In this document: in pieces, positions 34,012 through 41,908 of the stretch | Position numbering within the stretch: the stretch's first letter is position 1 | Layout of the letters: every line of letters begins with the position of its first letter | Assembly: GCF_044142105.1 (NCBI RefSeq) | Contig: NZ_JBGTYM010000009.1 | Span: 124,001 to 188,000 of the forward strand | Source of the DNA: Pseudogemmobacter sp044142105 | GTDB lineage: Bacteria; Pseudomonadota; Alphaproteobacteria; Rhodobacterales; Rhodobacteraceae | Direction of reading: 5' to 3' | Length of the DNA: 64,000 nucleotides | Notes under the pieces: model-generated | What the model was told of the DNA's origin: nothing | Seen by the model: only the letters and a program-made list of their open reading frames with translations | Databases searched by the model: none | Position numbers and translations under genes: made by a program

Positions 34012-35781
34012 ATGACGATGATCCGGTCCGCCCTTCGCCTTACCTCTGCCGCGCTGGCTCTTTCGGTTGCCCTTGCGCCGCCGCTTCGGGCCGAGGGCGA
34101 GGCCGCAAACGGTGCCAGCGTCGCGGCCTCGGTCGAAAGCGCCACGCCGGATTCAGGCGCCTATCTGGCGGCCCGCGCTGCCGAGGCGGGCGCGGATTTC
34201 CGCGTTGCCGCCGGCTGGTACGCCCGGGCGTTGATGTCCGACCCGTCCAACCTGAGCCTGATGGAAGGCTCGATCTATTCGAACCTGAACCTGGGCGAAA
34301 TCGGCCTTGCCGCCGAAGTGGCGCAGCATATCAAGGCCAAGGGTCAGACCAGCCAGCTTGCCGACATGGCGCTCTTGGCCGACGAGGCCCAGCGCGAGGA
34401 TTACGCCGCCATCGTCAAGGGCGCCGAGGAGGGCCGCAAGGCCGGTGCGTTGATCGACGAATTGTCGCTGGCCTGGGCGATCTTCGGCGAGGGCCGCATG
34501 TCCGATGCGCTGGCCGCATTCGACAAAGTGTCGGAAACCCAGGGCGGCGAGGCCTTTGGCCTGTATCACAAGGCCATGGCGCTGGCGTTGGCGGGCGATT
34601 TCGAGGGGGCGGATGCGATCCTCTCGGGCAAGACCAACCCGGCGATCAACCTCAACCGCCGCGGCGTCATCGCCCGGATCCAGATCCTGTCTCAGCTTGA
34701 GCGCCGGGATGAGGCGCTGAAACTTCTGGAACAGGCCTTCGGCACCGATCCTGAGCCGGGGATCGACGCGATGCGCGACACGCTGAAGGCGGGCGAGGCG
34801 CTGCCCTTCACCGCGATCCGCAGCGCGCGCGACGGCATTGCCGAGGTTTTCTTCACCGTTGCCACGGTCACGAACGGGGAAAGCGATCCCGGTACCACAC
34901 TTCTGCATGCCCGCGTGGCCGCGGCGCTGCGCCCCGACCATGCCGAGGCGCTGTTGCTGGCGGCGGCGATGCTGGAAGGGCTGAACCGCTATGACCTTGC
35001 GGCCGAGGCCTATGCCGCCTTTCCGGCAGATGACCCATCCTTCTATTCGGCCGAGATCGGCCGGGCGGATGCGCTTTATGAACTTGGCAACAAGGATGCC
35101 GCGATCGAGGCGATGCAAGGCGTGGCGCGGCATTACCCGCAGCTGATCGTGGCGCAGACCGCCTTGGGTGACATCCTGCGCCGGGACGAGCGCTGGTCGG
35201 CGGCGCTGCCCGCCTATGATGCGGCGATCAAGCTGGCGGGGGAACCGCAGCGCCCCCATTGGATCCTGTTCTTCTCGCGCGCGATCTGCCAAGAGCGCCT
35301 GGGTAACTGGCCGGCCGCCGAAGCCGATTTCCGCAAGGCGCTGGCGCTGAACCCCGGCCGGCCCGAGGTGCTGAACTATCTGGGCTACGCGCTGGTCGAG
35401 CGGGGCGAGAAGCTGGACGAGGCGTTGAAGCTGATCCAGGAGGCGGTCGCCGCCGCGCCGCGCCAGGGCTATATCATCGACAGCCTGGCCTGGGCCTATT
35501 TCACGCTGGGCCGCTATGACGAGGCCTTGGCGCCGATGGAGAAGGCCTCGCTCCTGGAGCCGGTCGATCCGATCGTCACCGACCATCTGGGCGACGTGTA
35601 CTGGGCCGTGGGCCGCACGCGCGAGGCGGAATTCCAGTGGCATCGGGCGCTGTCCTTCAGCCCGGAAGAGAAAGAGGCCGTCCGTATCCGCCGCAAGCTT
35701 GAGATCGGGCTGGACGCGGTGCTGGCCGAGGAAGGGGCCACGCCCTTGGCCGAGGTCAAAGCCGCCAAGAATGGCAACTGA
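34012..35781 (+). CDS. secreted/periplasmic tetratricopeptide repeat protein
   Basis: A 589-residue protein with a signal peptide (SALRLTSAALALSVALAPPLRA) and TPR units over most of its length. Clear ones are GAYLAARAAEAGADFRVAAGWYARALMSDPSN near the start, and PAAEADFRKALALNPGRPEVLNYLGYALVERG, GYIIDSLAWAYFTLGRYDEAL and DHLGDVYWAVGRTREAEFQWHRALSF in the C-terminal third. TPRs mediate protein contacts; the partner is unknown. Its stop overlaps ispE by 11 bases, so the pair is co-transcribed. This TPR-ispE order is common in Rhodobacterales. Confidence 0.88.
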   Translation: MTMIRSALRLTSAALALSVALAPPLRAEGEAANGASVAASVESATPDSGAYLAARAAEAGADFRVAAGWYARALMSDPSNLSLMEGSIYSNLNLGEIGLAAEVAQHIKAKGQTSQLADMALLADEAQREDYAAIVKGAEEGRKAGALIDELSLAWAIFGEGRMSDALAAFDKVSETQGGEAFGLYHKAMALALAGDFEGADAILSGKTNPAINLNRRGVIARIQILSQLERRDEALKLLEQAFGTDPEPGIDAMRDTLKAGEALPFTAIRSARDGIAEVFFTVATVTNGESDPGTTLLHARVAAALRPDHAEALLLAAAMLEGLNRYDLAAEAYAAFPADDPSFYSAEIGRADALYELGNKDAAIEAMQGVARHYPQLIVAQTALGDILRRDERWSAALPAYDAAIKLAGEPQRPHWILFFSRAICQERLGNWPAAEADFRKALALNPGRPEVLNYLGYALVERGEKLDEALKLIQEAVAAAPRQGYIIDSLAWAYFTLGRYDEALAPMEKASLLEPVDPIVTDHLGDVYWAVGRTREAEFQWHRALSFSPEEKEAVRIRRKLEIGLDAVLAEEGATPLAEVKAAKNGN

Positions 35782-36604
35782 GCCCGTCACCGAATTCGCC
35801 CCCGCCAAGATCAATCTCTGCCTGCATGTCATCGGGCAGCGGGCGGATGGCTATCATCTGCTCGACAGCCTGGTCGCGTTTGCCGGTATTGGCGACCGGC
35901 TGGTGGCGCGGCCTGCCTTGGATGCCCGGCTGGGGTTGGAGGGGCCTTTCGGCGCGGATCTGTCCGCTGGGCCGGACAATCTGGTGCTGCGCGCGGCGGC
36001 GGGTTTCGGCGCGGCGGCGGCCTTTACCCTCGATAAGCGCCTGCCCCCCGCCTCCGGTATTGGCGGCGGCTCGGCCGATGCGGCGGCGGCGCTGCGGGCC
36101 TTGGCCAGGCTGACCGGCAAGGCCGTGCCCGAAGGCCTGGCGATGCGGCTGGGCGCGGATGTGCCGGTCTGCCTGGCGTCGCGGCCCGCCCGGATGCGGG
36201 GCGTGGGCGAGGTGCTTGATCCTGTGGCCCTGCCGCCGGGGTGGATCGTGCTGGTCAATCCGCGTGTCGAGGTGCCGACCCCCGCCGCTTTCCGCGCACT
36301 GGCCCGCAAGGACAATGCGCCCCTGCCCGCAACCCTGCCGCATTGGTCCGATCTGGGCGTCCTTACGGACTGGCTTGCCACGCAGCGCAACGATCTGGAG
36401 ACGCCCGCGCTGACCATCGCGCCGGTCATTTCTGATGTGCTGGCCGCGTTGCGGGCGCAACCTGGCCGGCGCATCGCCCGCATGTCCGGTTCTGGCGCCA
36501 CCTGCTTTGCGCTTTTCGACGCGGAAGCACCCGCCCGTGCCGCGCAGGCTGCCATCACGGCGGCACAACCGGGCTGGTGGGTCGCGGCGGGGCCGCTTCT
36601 CTAG
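35771..36604 (+). CDS. ispE: 4-diphosphocytidyl-2-C-methyl-D-erythritol kinase
   Basis: A 277-residue GHMP kinase. It has EFAPAKINLCLHVIGQRADGYHLLDSLV at the N-terminus, the ATP loop PPASGIGGGSADAAAALRAL, and C-terminal RIARMSGSGATCFALFDA. IspE phosphorylates CDP-methylerythritol in the MEP isoprenoid pathway. Residues 103-110 or so between DADVPVC-like DVPVCLASRPARMRGVGE are as in the family. It starts inside the end of the TPR gene and is convergent with the polyprenyl synthase gene (4-base overlap), also an isoprenoid enzyme. Confidence 0.96.
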   Translation: MATEPVTEFAPAKINLCLHVIGQRADGYHLLDSLVAFAGIGDRLVARPALDARLGLEGPFGADLSAGPDNLVLRAAAGFGAAAAFTLDKRLPPASGIGGGSADAAAALRALARLTGKAVPEGLAMRLGADVPVCLASRPARMRGVGEVLDPVALPPGWIVLVNPRVEVPTPAAFRALARKDNAPLPATLPHWSDLGVLTDWLATQRNDLETPALTIAPVISDVLAALRAQPGRRIARMSGSGATCFALFDAEAPARAAQAAITAAQPGWWVAAGPLL

Positions 36605-37608
36605 GTCAGGCGCGACACAACATAGGCGGCAAGGTCCGACAACATGCCGCGCAGCGGATGGTCGGGCAGGGCCTCCAGCGAGGCGCGTGCGCGGGAGGAC
36701 CAGTCCAGCGCATCGGCGCGGGCGGCCTCCATCGCGCCATGGCGGGCCATCAGCGCCAGGGCATGCTGAAGATCGCCCTCGCGCTGGTCGCCCTTCTCGA
36801 TCACCCGAATCCAGAAGGCGCGTTCCTCGGCATCGGCCTTTGCGACGGCCTTGATCACCGGCAGCGTCAGCTTGCGCTCGCGGAAATCGTCGCCGGTGTT
36901 CTTGCCGATGGCGGCGGCGGAGCCGCCGTAATCCAAAAGGTCATCGGCGATCTGGAAGGCGATGCCCAGCGCATCGCCATAATCGAACAGCGCGCGCACC
37001 TGTGCTTCGGGCGCGCCCGCGATCACGGCGCCCGCCTCGGTCGCGGCGGAAAACAGCGCCGCCGTCTTGCCGCGCACGACCTGCAGATAGGTCGCCTCGG
37101 TGGTGCGCAGATCCTGCGCGGCGGTCAGTTGCAGCACTTCGCCCTCGGCAATGGTCGCCGAGGCATTGGCGAGAATGTCGAGCACGCGCAGCGAGCCCGG
37201 TTCCACCATCAACTGGAAGGCGCGGGCGAAAAGGTAGTCGCCGACCAGCACCGAAGACTTGTTGTCCCACAGAAGGTTGGCCGTCGGGCGGCCCCGGCGG
37301 CGCTGGCTTTCATCGACCACATCGTCATGCAGAAGCGTTGCGGTGTGAATGAATTCGACCGTCGCGGCCAGCTTGACCGCATCGGGGCCGGGACTGCCAC
37401 AGACATGCGCCGCCGCCAGCACCAGCATCGGCCGCAGCCGCTTGCCGCCCGCTTCGATCAGATGGGCCGTCACTTCCGGGATGCGTGGTGCATGTTCGCT
37501 GGACATGCGCTGGCGGATCAGCACGTTCACCGCTGCCATATCTTCGGCCAAAGCCGCGGCCAGCCGGTCCTGTGGCCCGTCCTTCGGCTTTTCCGAAGCC
37601 CCGTCCAT
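36601..37608 (-). CDS. ispB: long-chain polyprenyl diphosphate synthase
   Basis: A 335-residue all-helical prenyl transferase. The first Asp-rich motif is HDDVVDE (Asp95, 96, 99) and the second is ADDLLDY (Asp222, 223, 226). Small residues before the first motif (TATLLHDD) leave the chain pocket open, as in octaprenyl and decaprenyl synthases that make the ubiquinone tail. The ATG at 37608 is preferred to the one two codons upstream because AAGGA then stands 6 bases before it. It is divergent from the DUF2007 gene. Confidence 0.93.
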   Translation of the reverse strand: MDGASEKPKDGPQDRLAAALAEDMAAVNVLIRQRMSSEHAPRIPEVTAHLIEAGGKRLRPMLVLAAAHVCGSPGPDAVKLAATVEFIHTATLLHDDVVDESQRRRGRPTANLLWDNKSSVLVGDYLFARAFQLMVEPGSLRVLDILANASATIAEGEVLQLTAAQDLRTTEATYLQVVRGKTAALFSAATEAGAVIAGAPEAQVRALFDYGDALGIAFQIADDLLDYGGSAAAIGKNTGDDFRERKLTLPVIKAVAKADAEERAFWIRVIEKGDQREGDLQHALALMARHGAMEAARADALDWSSRARASLEALPDHPLRGMLSDLAAYVVSRLT

Positions 37609-37668
37609 CTGCATTCCTTGTCCCCGGTGCGCTTGCCCAGCAGGCAGGGTCGCGCTTATCTCATCCCC

Positions 37669-37890
37669 ATGAAAGAGCTTTTGCGCACGACCGATCCCAC
37701 CGAGATCGCCTTTGCAACCGCCCTTCTTGAGGGCGAGGGTATAACGGCCTTTGCCATGGACGTCCACATGAGCGTCCTGGATGGGTCCTTGGGAATTTTG
37801 CCGCGCCGCCTGATGGTTGCTGATCGCGATCTGTTTCTGGCCCGCGCGATCTGCCGCGACAATGGCATCGCGCTGGCGTCTGGGGCCTGA
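37669..37890 (+). CDS. DUF2007 family protein
   Basis: A 73-residue protein: MKELLRTTDPTEIAFATALLEGEGITAFAMD, then LGILPRRLMVADRDLFLARAICRDNG. This is the small DUF2007 fold (a ferredoxin-like, putative signal-transducing domain). The function is unknown. It lies 3 bases before the downstream methyltransferase gene and is probably translated with it. Confidence 0.85.
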   Translation: MKELLRTTDPTEIAFATALLEGEGITAFAMDVHMSVLDGSLGILPRRLMVADRDLFLARAICRDNGIALASGA

Positions 37891-37893
37891 GCC

Positions 37894-38655
37894 ATGACCT
37901 TTGCCGAGGATACGTTGACCGACGACAAGTTCCTCAGCGGCAGGCTGCGGCTATGGCAACCCAGCCGCGGCTTTCGGGCCGCGACGGATGCCGTGCTTCT
38001 GGCCGCCTGCTGCCCGGCCAAGGCCGGAGAGTCGGTGCTCGATCTGGGCTGCGGAGCGGGAGCTGCGGCGCTTTGCCTCGGGCTGCGGGTGCCGGGCCTG
38101 GCGCTTGCGGGGCTGGAGCTTCAGGCAGATTATGCCGACCTGGCCGTGCGCAATGCCGCCCGCAATGGCATCGCCATGGACGTGGTAGAGGGCGACCTGA
38201 CCCGGATGCCCGCCCGCCTGCGGCGCGATTTCGACCATGTCATCGCCAATCCGCCCTGGTACCCGGCGGGGGGCACACCCTCGCCCGTCGCGGGGCGGGC
38301 GCGGGCGCTGGCGGCGCATCTGCCGCTTGATGCTTGGATTGCCGCCGCCGCCCGTCGGCTGCGGCCCGGCGGCACGCTGACGCTGATTGCCGGCACCGAC
38401 AGCCTGCCGGTGCTTCTGGCCGCGCTGGCGCCCAAACTGGGCTCGGCCGCCGTGCTGCCTTTGGCCCCGCGCGAGGGGCGTGCGCCGCCCCGTCTGATCC
38501 TGCACGCCAAGAAGGGCGGCCGCGCGCCATTCCGTCTTTTGCCGCCCTTCGTGCTGCATGCAGGTGCTGCCCATGATGGCGACCGCGAAAGCTATACCCC
38601 GGCGGCAAATGCCGTCCTGCGCGAGGCGGGCGGCCTCTTGCCGCTTTTCGGATAA
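37894..38655 (+). CDS. TrmN6-like N6-adenine methyltransferase
   Basis: A 253-residue class I SAM methyltransferase. Motif I is VLDLGCGAGAAALCLGL and the catalytic motif is IANPPWYPAG (NPPW, residues 119-122), typical of enzymes that methylate exocyclic amines. The N-terminal FLSGRLRLWQPSRGFRAATDAVLLA matches TrmN6/YfiC, which methylates A37 of tRNA-Val. The exact target is inferred. It follows DUF2007 with 3 bases between. Confidence 0.87.
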   Translation: MTFAEDTLTDDKFLSGRLRLWQPSRGFRAATDAVLLAACCPAKAGESVLDLGCGAGAAALCLGLRVPGLALAGLELQADYADLAVRNAARNGIAMDVVEGDLTRMPARLRRDFDHVIANPPWYPAGGTPSPVAGRARALAAHLPLDAWIAAAARRLRPGGTLTLIAGTDSLPVLLAALAPKLGSAAVLPLAPREGRAPPRLILHAKKGGRAPFRLLPPFVLHAGAAHDGDRESYTPAANAVLREAGGLLPLFG

Positions 38656-38756
38656 TAGGTGGCTTTTCTTTGCCCTCTCACGTTGTTTCGAGGTGACACG
38701 ACTCAGCCTCTGTGATCGACTTTGTTACGTGGGTGTCACAACGATGGAGGACGAAC

Positions 38757-38927
38757 ATGAGCATGGCTTCGCATCTGCAGGAACTCCGCAAGAAGCACGA
38801 AACGCTTTCTACCATGGTCGAGGAGGCCCAGCGCCAGCCCGCAACGGATGACCTGAAGATCGCCGAGTGGAAGAAGCAGAAACTCCGCCTCAAGGAAGAG
38901 ATTTCGCGCCTCGCCAGCCAGCACTAA
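38757..38927 (+). CDS. DUF465 (YdcH-like) small protein
   Basis: A 56-residue, almost wholly helical protein: SMASHLQELRKKHETLSTMVEEAQRQPATDD, then KIAEWKKQKLRLKEEISRL. This is the DUF465 pattern of two antiparallel coiled-coil helices. Function unknown. GGAGG stands 6 bases before the ATG. Upstream, GTGACAC (38693-38699) and GTGTCAC (38733-38739) form an inverted repeat over the likely promoter. Its stop overlaps the convergent EamA gene by 4 bases. Confidence 0.87.
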   Translation: MSMASHLQELRKKHETLSTMVEEAQRQPATDDLKIAEWKKQKLRLKEEISRLASQH

Positions 38928-39808
38928 CCGGCGGAATCGGTGCTGCGCGCCCCGTCCTGTTTGCGGGGGCGCGCGGCCATAGCCGCACCGCCGGCAATCA
39001 GCACCGCAGCCAGAAGGATCATGTAAGACGGTGCTGTGATGCCCGCGAGCACCAGCGCAAGGGTTGACAGCAAGGGCGCTGCATAAGAGGCGACACCCAG
39101 AATCTGGATGTCGCCTTTTTTCATGCCCATATCCCAGGTGAAGAAGGCCGCGCCCACCGGACCAAGGCCCAGCACCAGAACCGCCCCCCAGCCCAACACG
39201 CCCTGCGGCCAGATCGTCTGTTCCAGCGCCAGATGCGCGATCAGCGACAGCGCCGCCGTTGCCAGGCAAAAGACGGTCACGCTTTCGGTGGGCACGTCGC
39301 CCAGCCGCCGCGACAGCACGGAATAGGCGGCCCAGGTCAGGGCGCAGGCAAAGGCCAGGACAAGGCCCAGCGCAGAAACCTCGCCCTCGCTGCCCCGCCC
39401 CAGCACGATCAGAGCCGCCCCGCCAAAGGCGACCAGCGCACCGATGATATGCTGCGCGGCCAGCTTCTCGCCGGGCAGAAGACCGGAAAACAGCACGATG
39501 AACAACGGCCAGAGATAGGCGATCAGTCCGGTCTCGGCCGTGGGCGCGATGCGGAAGGCGGTGAAATACAGGAAGTGATAGCCGAACAGGCCCAGAGTGC
39601 CGAAGGCATAAACCTTCCAGGACACGGTCCGCAGCACGGAAAGCCCGCGCCGTGCCGTCCAGATCAGACCAAGCGTGCCGCCAATGGCAAAGCACAGCGC
39701 ATTCAGCAGGAAGGGCGGCACCGGGGCCGAACCGATGGTCAAAAGCGCCAGAAGCGCCCACATGAGGACGGCGGTGAAGCCGATGGCCGTGGCCTTGGCG
39801 CGGGTCAT
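38924..39808 (-). CDS. EamA family (DMT superfamily) transporter
   Basis: A 294-residue membrane protein with about ten hydrophobic helices in two EamA repeats (AIGFTAVLMWALLALLTIGS; LVLAFACALTWAAYSVLSRRLGD). Features such as FRIAPTAETGLIAYLWPLFIVLFSG and GVASYAAPLLSTLALVLAG are typical drug/metabolite exporters related to YedA/RhtA. The substrate is unknown. The ATG overlaps the end of the ATP-grasp gene by 4 bases, so the two are translated together. Confidence 0.9.
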   Translation of the reverse strand: MTRAKATAIGFTAVLMWALLALLTIGSAPVPPFLLNALCFAIGGTLGLIWTARRGLSVLRTVSWKVYAFGTLGLFGYHFLYFTAFRIAPTAETGLIAYLWPLFIVLFSGLLPGEKLAAQHIIGALVAFGGAALIVLGRGSEGEVSALGLVLAFACALTWAAYSVLSRRLGDVPTESVTVFCLATAALSLIAHLALEQTIWPQGVLGWGAVLVLGLGPVGAAFFTWDMGMKKGDIQILGVASYAAPLLSTLALVLAGITAPSYMILLAAVLIAGGAAMAARPRKQDGARSTDSAG

Positions 39809-40962
39809 TTCAGCGGGCAATCCTTGGGACGGGGCACCTGAGCGCGGAACCTGTCGCGCACGGCTTTCAGTCGGGGCAGGAAGTCGGGGTTCAGCACGCC
39901 ATGGGCATGCGACTCCTGATAGCAGGAATGATGGGGATTGCCGTTGATCTCGGTGATCAGGGGGCCACGGTCGCTTAGGAAGATGTCGCTGCCGGTGATG
40001 CCATAAGCGGGAAATGCCGCATGGGCTGCCCGGGCCAGTGCAAGGGCAAGGTTGAAATCGGGCAGTTGCGCCCCGGGCCAATCGGCCCCGGTCACGATGC
40101 TTTTCTCAAGGCTTGCACCGCCAATCTGGCGGCGATCCTGCGCGCGGATCACCTTTCCGGTCACCGGATCGACGGCGATATAGGATCCCAGCTGGCCGGC
40201 GTTGGAATCGACCATCGCGCCAGCGGCGGGGCCTCGCAGCACCGTGTAAAGCACTTCCGGCTCTGTCCCCGCCAGGGTGGTGACGATGCGAACCGAGCCG
40301 ATGACCGGGCCGATCAGCGCTTCCAGGTCTCTGTGCGGGCGGACCAGCTCCTGGAACATGAAGCCGCGGGCATGGTCACGCCAAATTTCGGCGACCAGGT
40401 CGCGGGTCGCAACCTCGGTGCCATTTCCCAGCCGCACTCTGCCGGGATCGGTCTGTTCGATGATCGAGACACCGCCGATCGACTGGCTGCCATGCACCGG
40501 CTTGCCGAAACAGGGCAGGTTGTCTGAGCGCGACAGAAAATCCAGCGTCGCGTCCGGCGAGGACAGCCAGGTTTCGCCCGTGACGGGCTTCTCGGAGGCG
40601 GCAACGGCAAGGATGCGGGGCTGCGGCAGCCCGGCTGCGGAAAAGCGGGCGTGGCATTCCAGCTTGTCGCTCAGCGCCGATCCGGGCCCGTCCGGGGCCG
40701 GCGGGTTCAGGGCCGAGTTCAGAGCGACAAAGGCGCGCGGGCCAAGGAAGGCACGCCGGGCGGCGAAGGAAATGCCCGGTTGCCAGGCCCCGGCAAGGAA
40801 GTATTCGTTGATGGTCAGCTTGCCACGGCCACGCCTGAGCAGGCTCGACTCGATGGCGATCCGCAGCGGAGAAACGCCCCGCGCCTTGGCCGCGTAGCCA
40901 ATCGCGGAAGCAATATCCAACCGGCGGCCCTGCGGCGGGTGGGAGAGTAGGGAAGGGGACAC
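39805..40962 (-). CDS. ATP-grasp protein, sugar-transfer-associated type
   Basis: A 385-residue soluble protein. The ATP-grasp core shows LSDKLECHARFSAAGLPQPRILAV, PCFGKPVHGSQSIGG, GFMFQELVRPH and the metal-binding end ITGSDIFLSDRGPLITEINGNPHHS. It resembles the ATP-grasp family often found beside polysaccharide synthesis genes (sugar-transfer associated), but no glycan genes are nearby. It should couple ATP hydrolysis to ligation of a carboxylate with an amine or thiol. The start is GTG, within one arm of a 10-bp inverted repeat. The exporter gene overlapping its end might carry its product. Confidence 0.7.
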   Translation of the reverse strand: MSPSLLSHPPQGRRLDIASAIGYAAKARGVSPLRIAIESSLLRRGRGKLTINEYFLAGAWQPGISFAARRAFLGPRAFVALNSALNPPAPDGPGSALSDKLECHARFSAAGLPQPRILAVAASEKPVTGETWLSSPDATLDFLSRSDNLPCFGKPVHGSQSIGGVSIIEQTDPGRVRLGNGTEVATRDLVAEIWRDHARGFMFQELVRPHRDLEALIGPVIGSVRIVTTLAGTEPEVLYTVLRGPAAGAMVDSNAGQLGSYIAVDPVTGKVIRAQDRRQIGGASLEKSIVTGADWPGAQLPDFNLALALARAAHAAFPAYGITGSDIFLSDRGPLITEINGNPHHSCYQESHAHGVLNPDFLPRLKAVRDRFRAQVPRPKDCPLK

Positions 40963-41042
40963 CGGAGGCCTTTCGGATTGCGCACGCGCCCGAAGCTAGC
41001 CAGCGCCTCGGGCGGGTGCAATCTCTGGTTTCAGGCCTCCGG
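40962..41042. repeat. 10-bp inverted repeat flanking the phaB/ATP-grasp gap
   Basis: CCGGAGGCCT (40962-40971) and AGGCCTCCGG (41033-41042) are exact inverses 61 bases apart, one at the ATP-grasp start and one just past the phaB stop. In RNA they could pair and hide the ATP-grasp ribosome site when transcription reads through from phaB. Confidence 0.45.
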
Positions 41043-41050
41043 CGAGGGAT

Positions 41051-41776
41051 TTACACGACGAACTGGCCGCCATTGGCGCTGATGGTCGAGCCGGTGATGA
41101 AGCCTGCATCGTCCGAGGCCAGGAAGGCCACGATCCGCGCGATCTCCTCGGGTTCACCCAGGCGCCCGACCGGAATCTGCGGGATGATGCGCTCGTTCAG
41201 CACTTTCTCGTCGATGGCGCGCACCATTTCCGTGCCGATATAGCCCGGACAGATCGCGTTGACGGTGATGCCCGCCCGTGCACCTTCTTGGGCCAGCGCC
41301 TTGGTGAAGCCAAGATCGCCCGCCTTTGCTGCCGAATAATTGGCCTGGCCCGCCTGGCCCTTCTGACCGTTGATCGACGAGATATTGATCACGCGGCCGA
41401 ACTTGCGGTCGCGCATCCCGGTCCAGAGCGGATGGGTCATGTTGAACAGGCCCGAGAGGTTGGTGTCCATCACCTCTTTCCACTGGGTCGGAGTCATTTT
41501 GTGGAACATGGCGTCGCGGGTGATGCCCGCATTATTCACCAGCACGTCGATCGGACCCAGATCGGCTTCGACCTTCTTGATGCCCTCGGCGCAGGACTCG
41601 TAGTCGGCCACCGACCATTTGTAGGTCGGAATCCCGGTTTCCTTCGTGAAAGCCGACGCCGCCTCGTCATTCCCGGCGTAATTCGCGGCCACCTTGTAGC
41701 CCGCCGCCTTCAGCGCCACCGAAATCGAGGCTCCTATTCCCCGAGAGCCACCCGTCACCAATGCAACCCGAGCCAT
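41051..41776 (-). CDS. phaB: acetoacetyl-CoA reductase
   Basis: A 241-residue short-chain dehydrogenase. The cofactor motif is VALVTGGSRGIGASIS; the catalytic Ser-Tyr-Lys are in NISSINGQKGQAGQANYSAAKAG; LVNNAGITRDAMFHKM and the C-terminal DDAGFITGSTISANGGQFVV match PhaB closely. It reduces acetoacetyl-CoA to (R)-3-hydroxybutyryl-CoA with NADPH for polyhydroxybutyrate synthesis. It follows phaA by 132 bases, a gap that contains a long hairpin. No phaC synthase is in the window. Confidence 0.96.
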   Translation of the reverse strand: MARVALVTGGSRGIGASISVALKAAGYKVAANYAGNDEAASAFTKETGIPTYKWSVADYESCAEGIKKVEADLGPIDVLVNNAGITRDAMFHKMTPTQWKEVMDTNLSGLFNMTHPLWTGMRDRKFGRVINISSINGQKGQAGQANYSAAKAGDLGFTKALAQEGARAGITVNAICPGYIGTEMVRAIDEKVLNERIIPQIPVGRLGEPEEIARIVAFLASDDAGFITGSTISANGGQFVV

Positions 41777-41835
41777 GATTCCTCCTCTTCAGGTATGCTT
41801 TCGTCTTCCGTTGAAATCCTGTTACCCAAATGAAG

Positions 41836-41864
41836 ATCGGCGCGCAACAATATTGCGCGCCGAT
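41836..41864 (-). promoter_or_regulatory. 12-bp hairpin between phaA and phaB
   Basis: ATCGGCGCGCAA / TTGCGCGCCGAT with a 5-base loop is a perfect stem. Read from phaA toward phaB it lies 44 bases after the phaA stop and is followed by CTTCATTTGG, a weak U-tract. It could end part of the transcripts after phaA or protect the phaA message. Confidence 0.65.
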
Positions 41865-41908
41865 TTGCGGGTGCAGCAAGATGCCGCGCCTGCGCGGCCA
41901 CTATCGGC

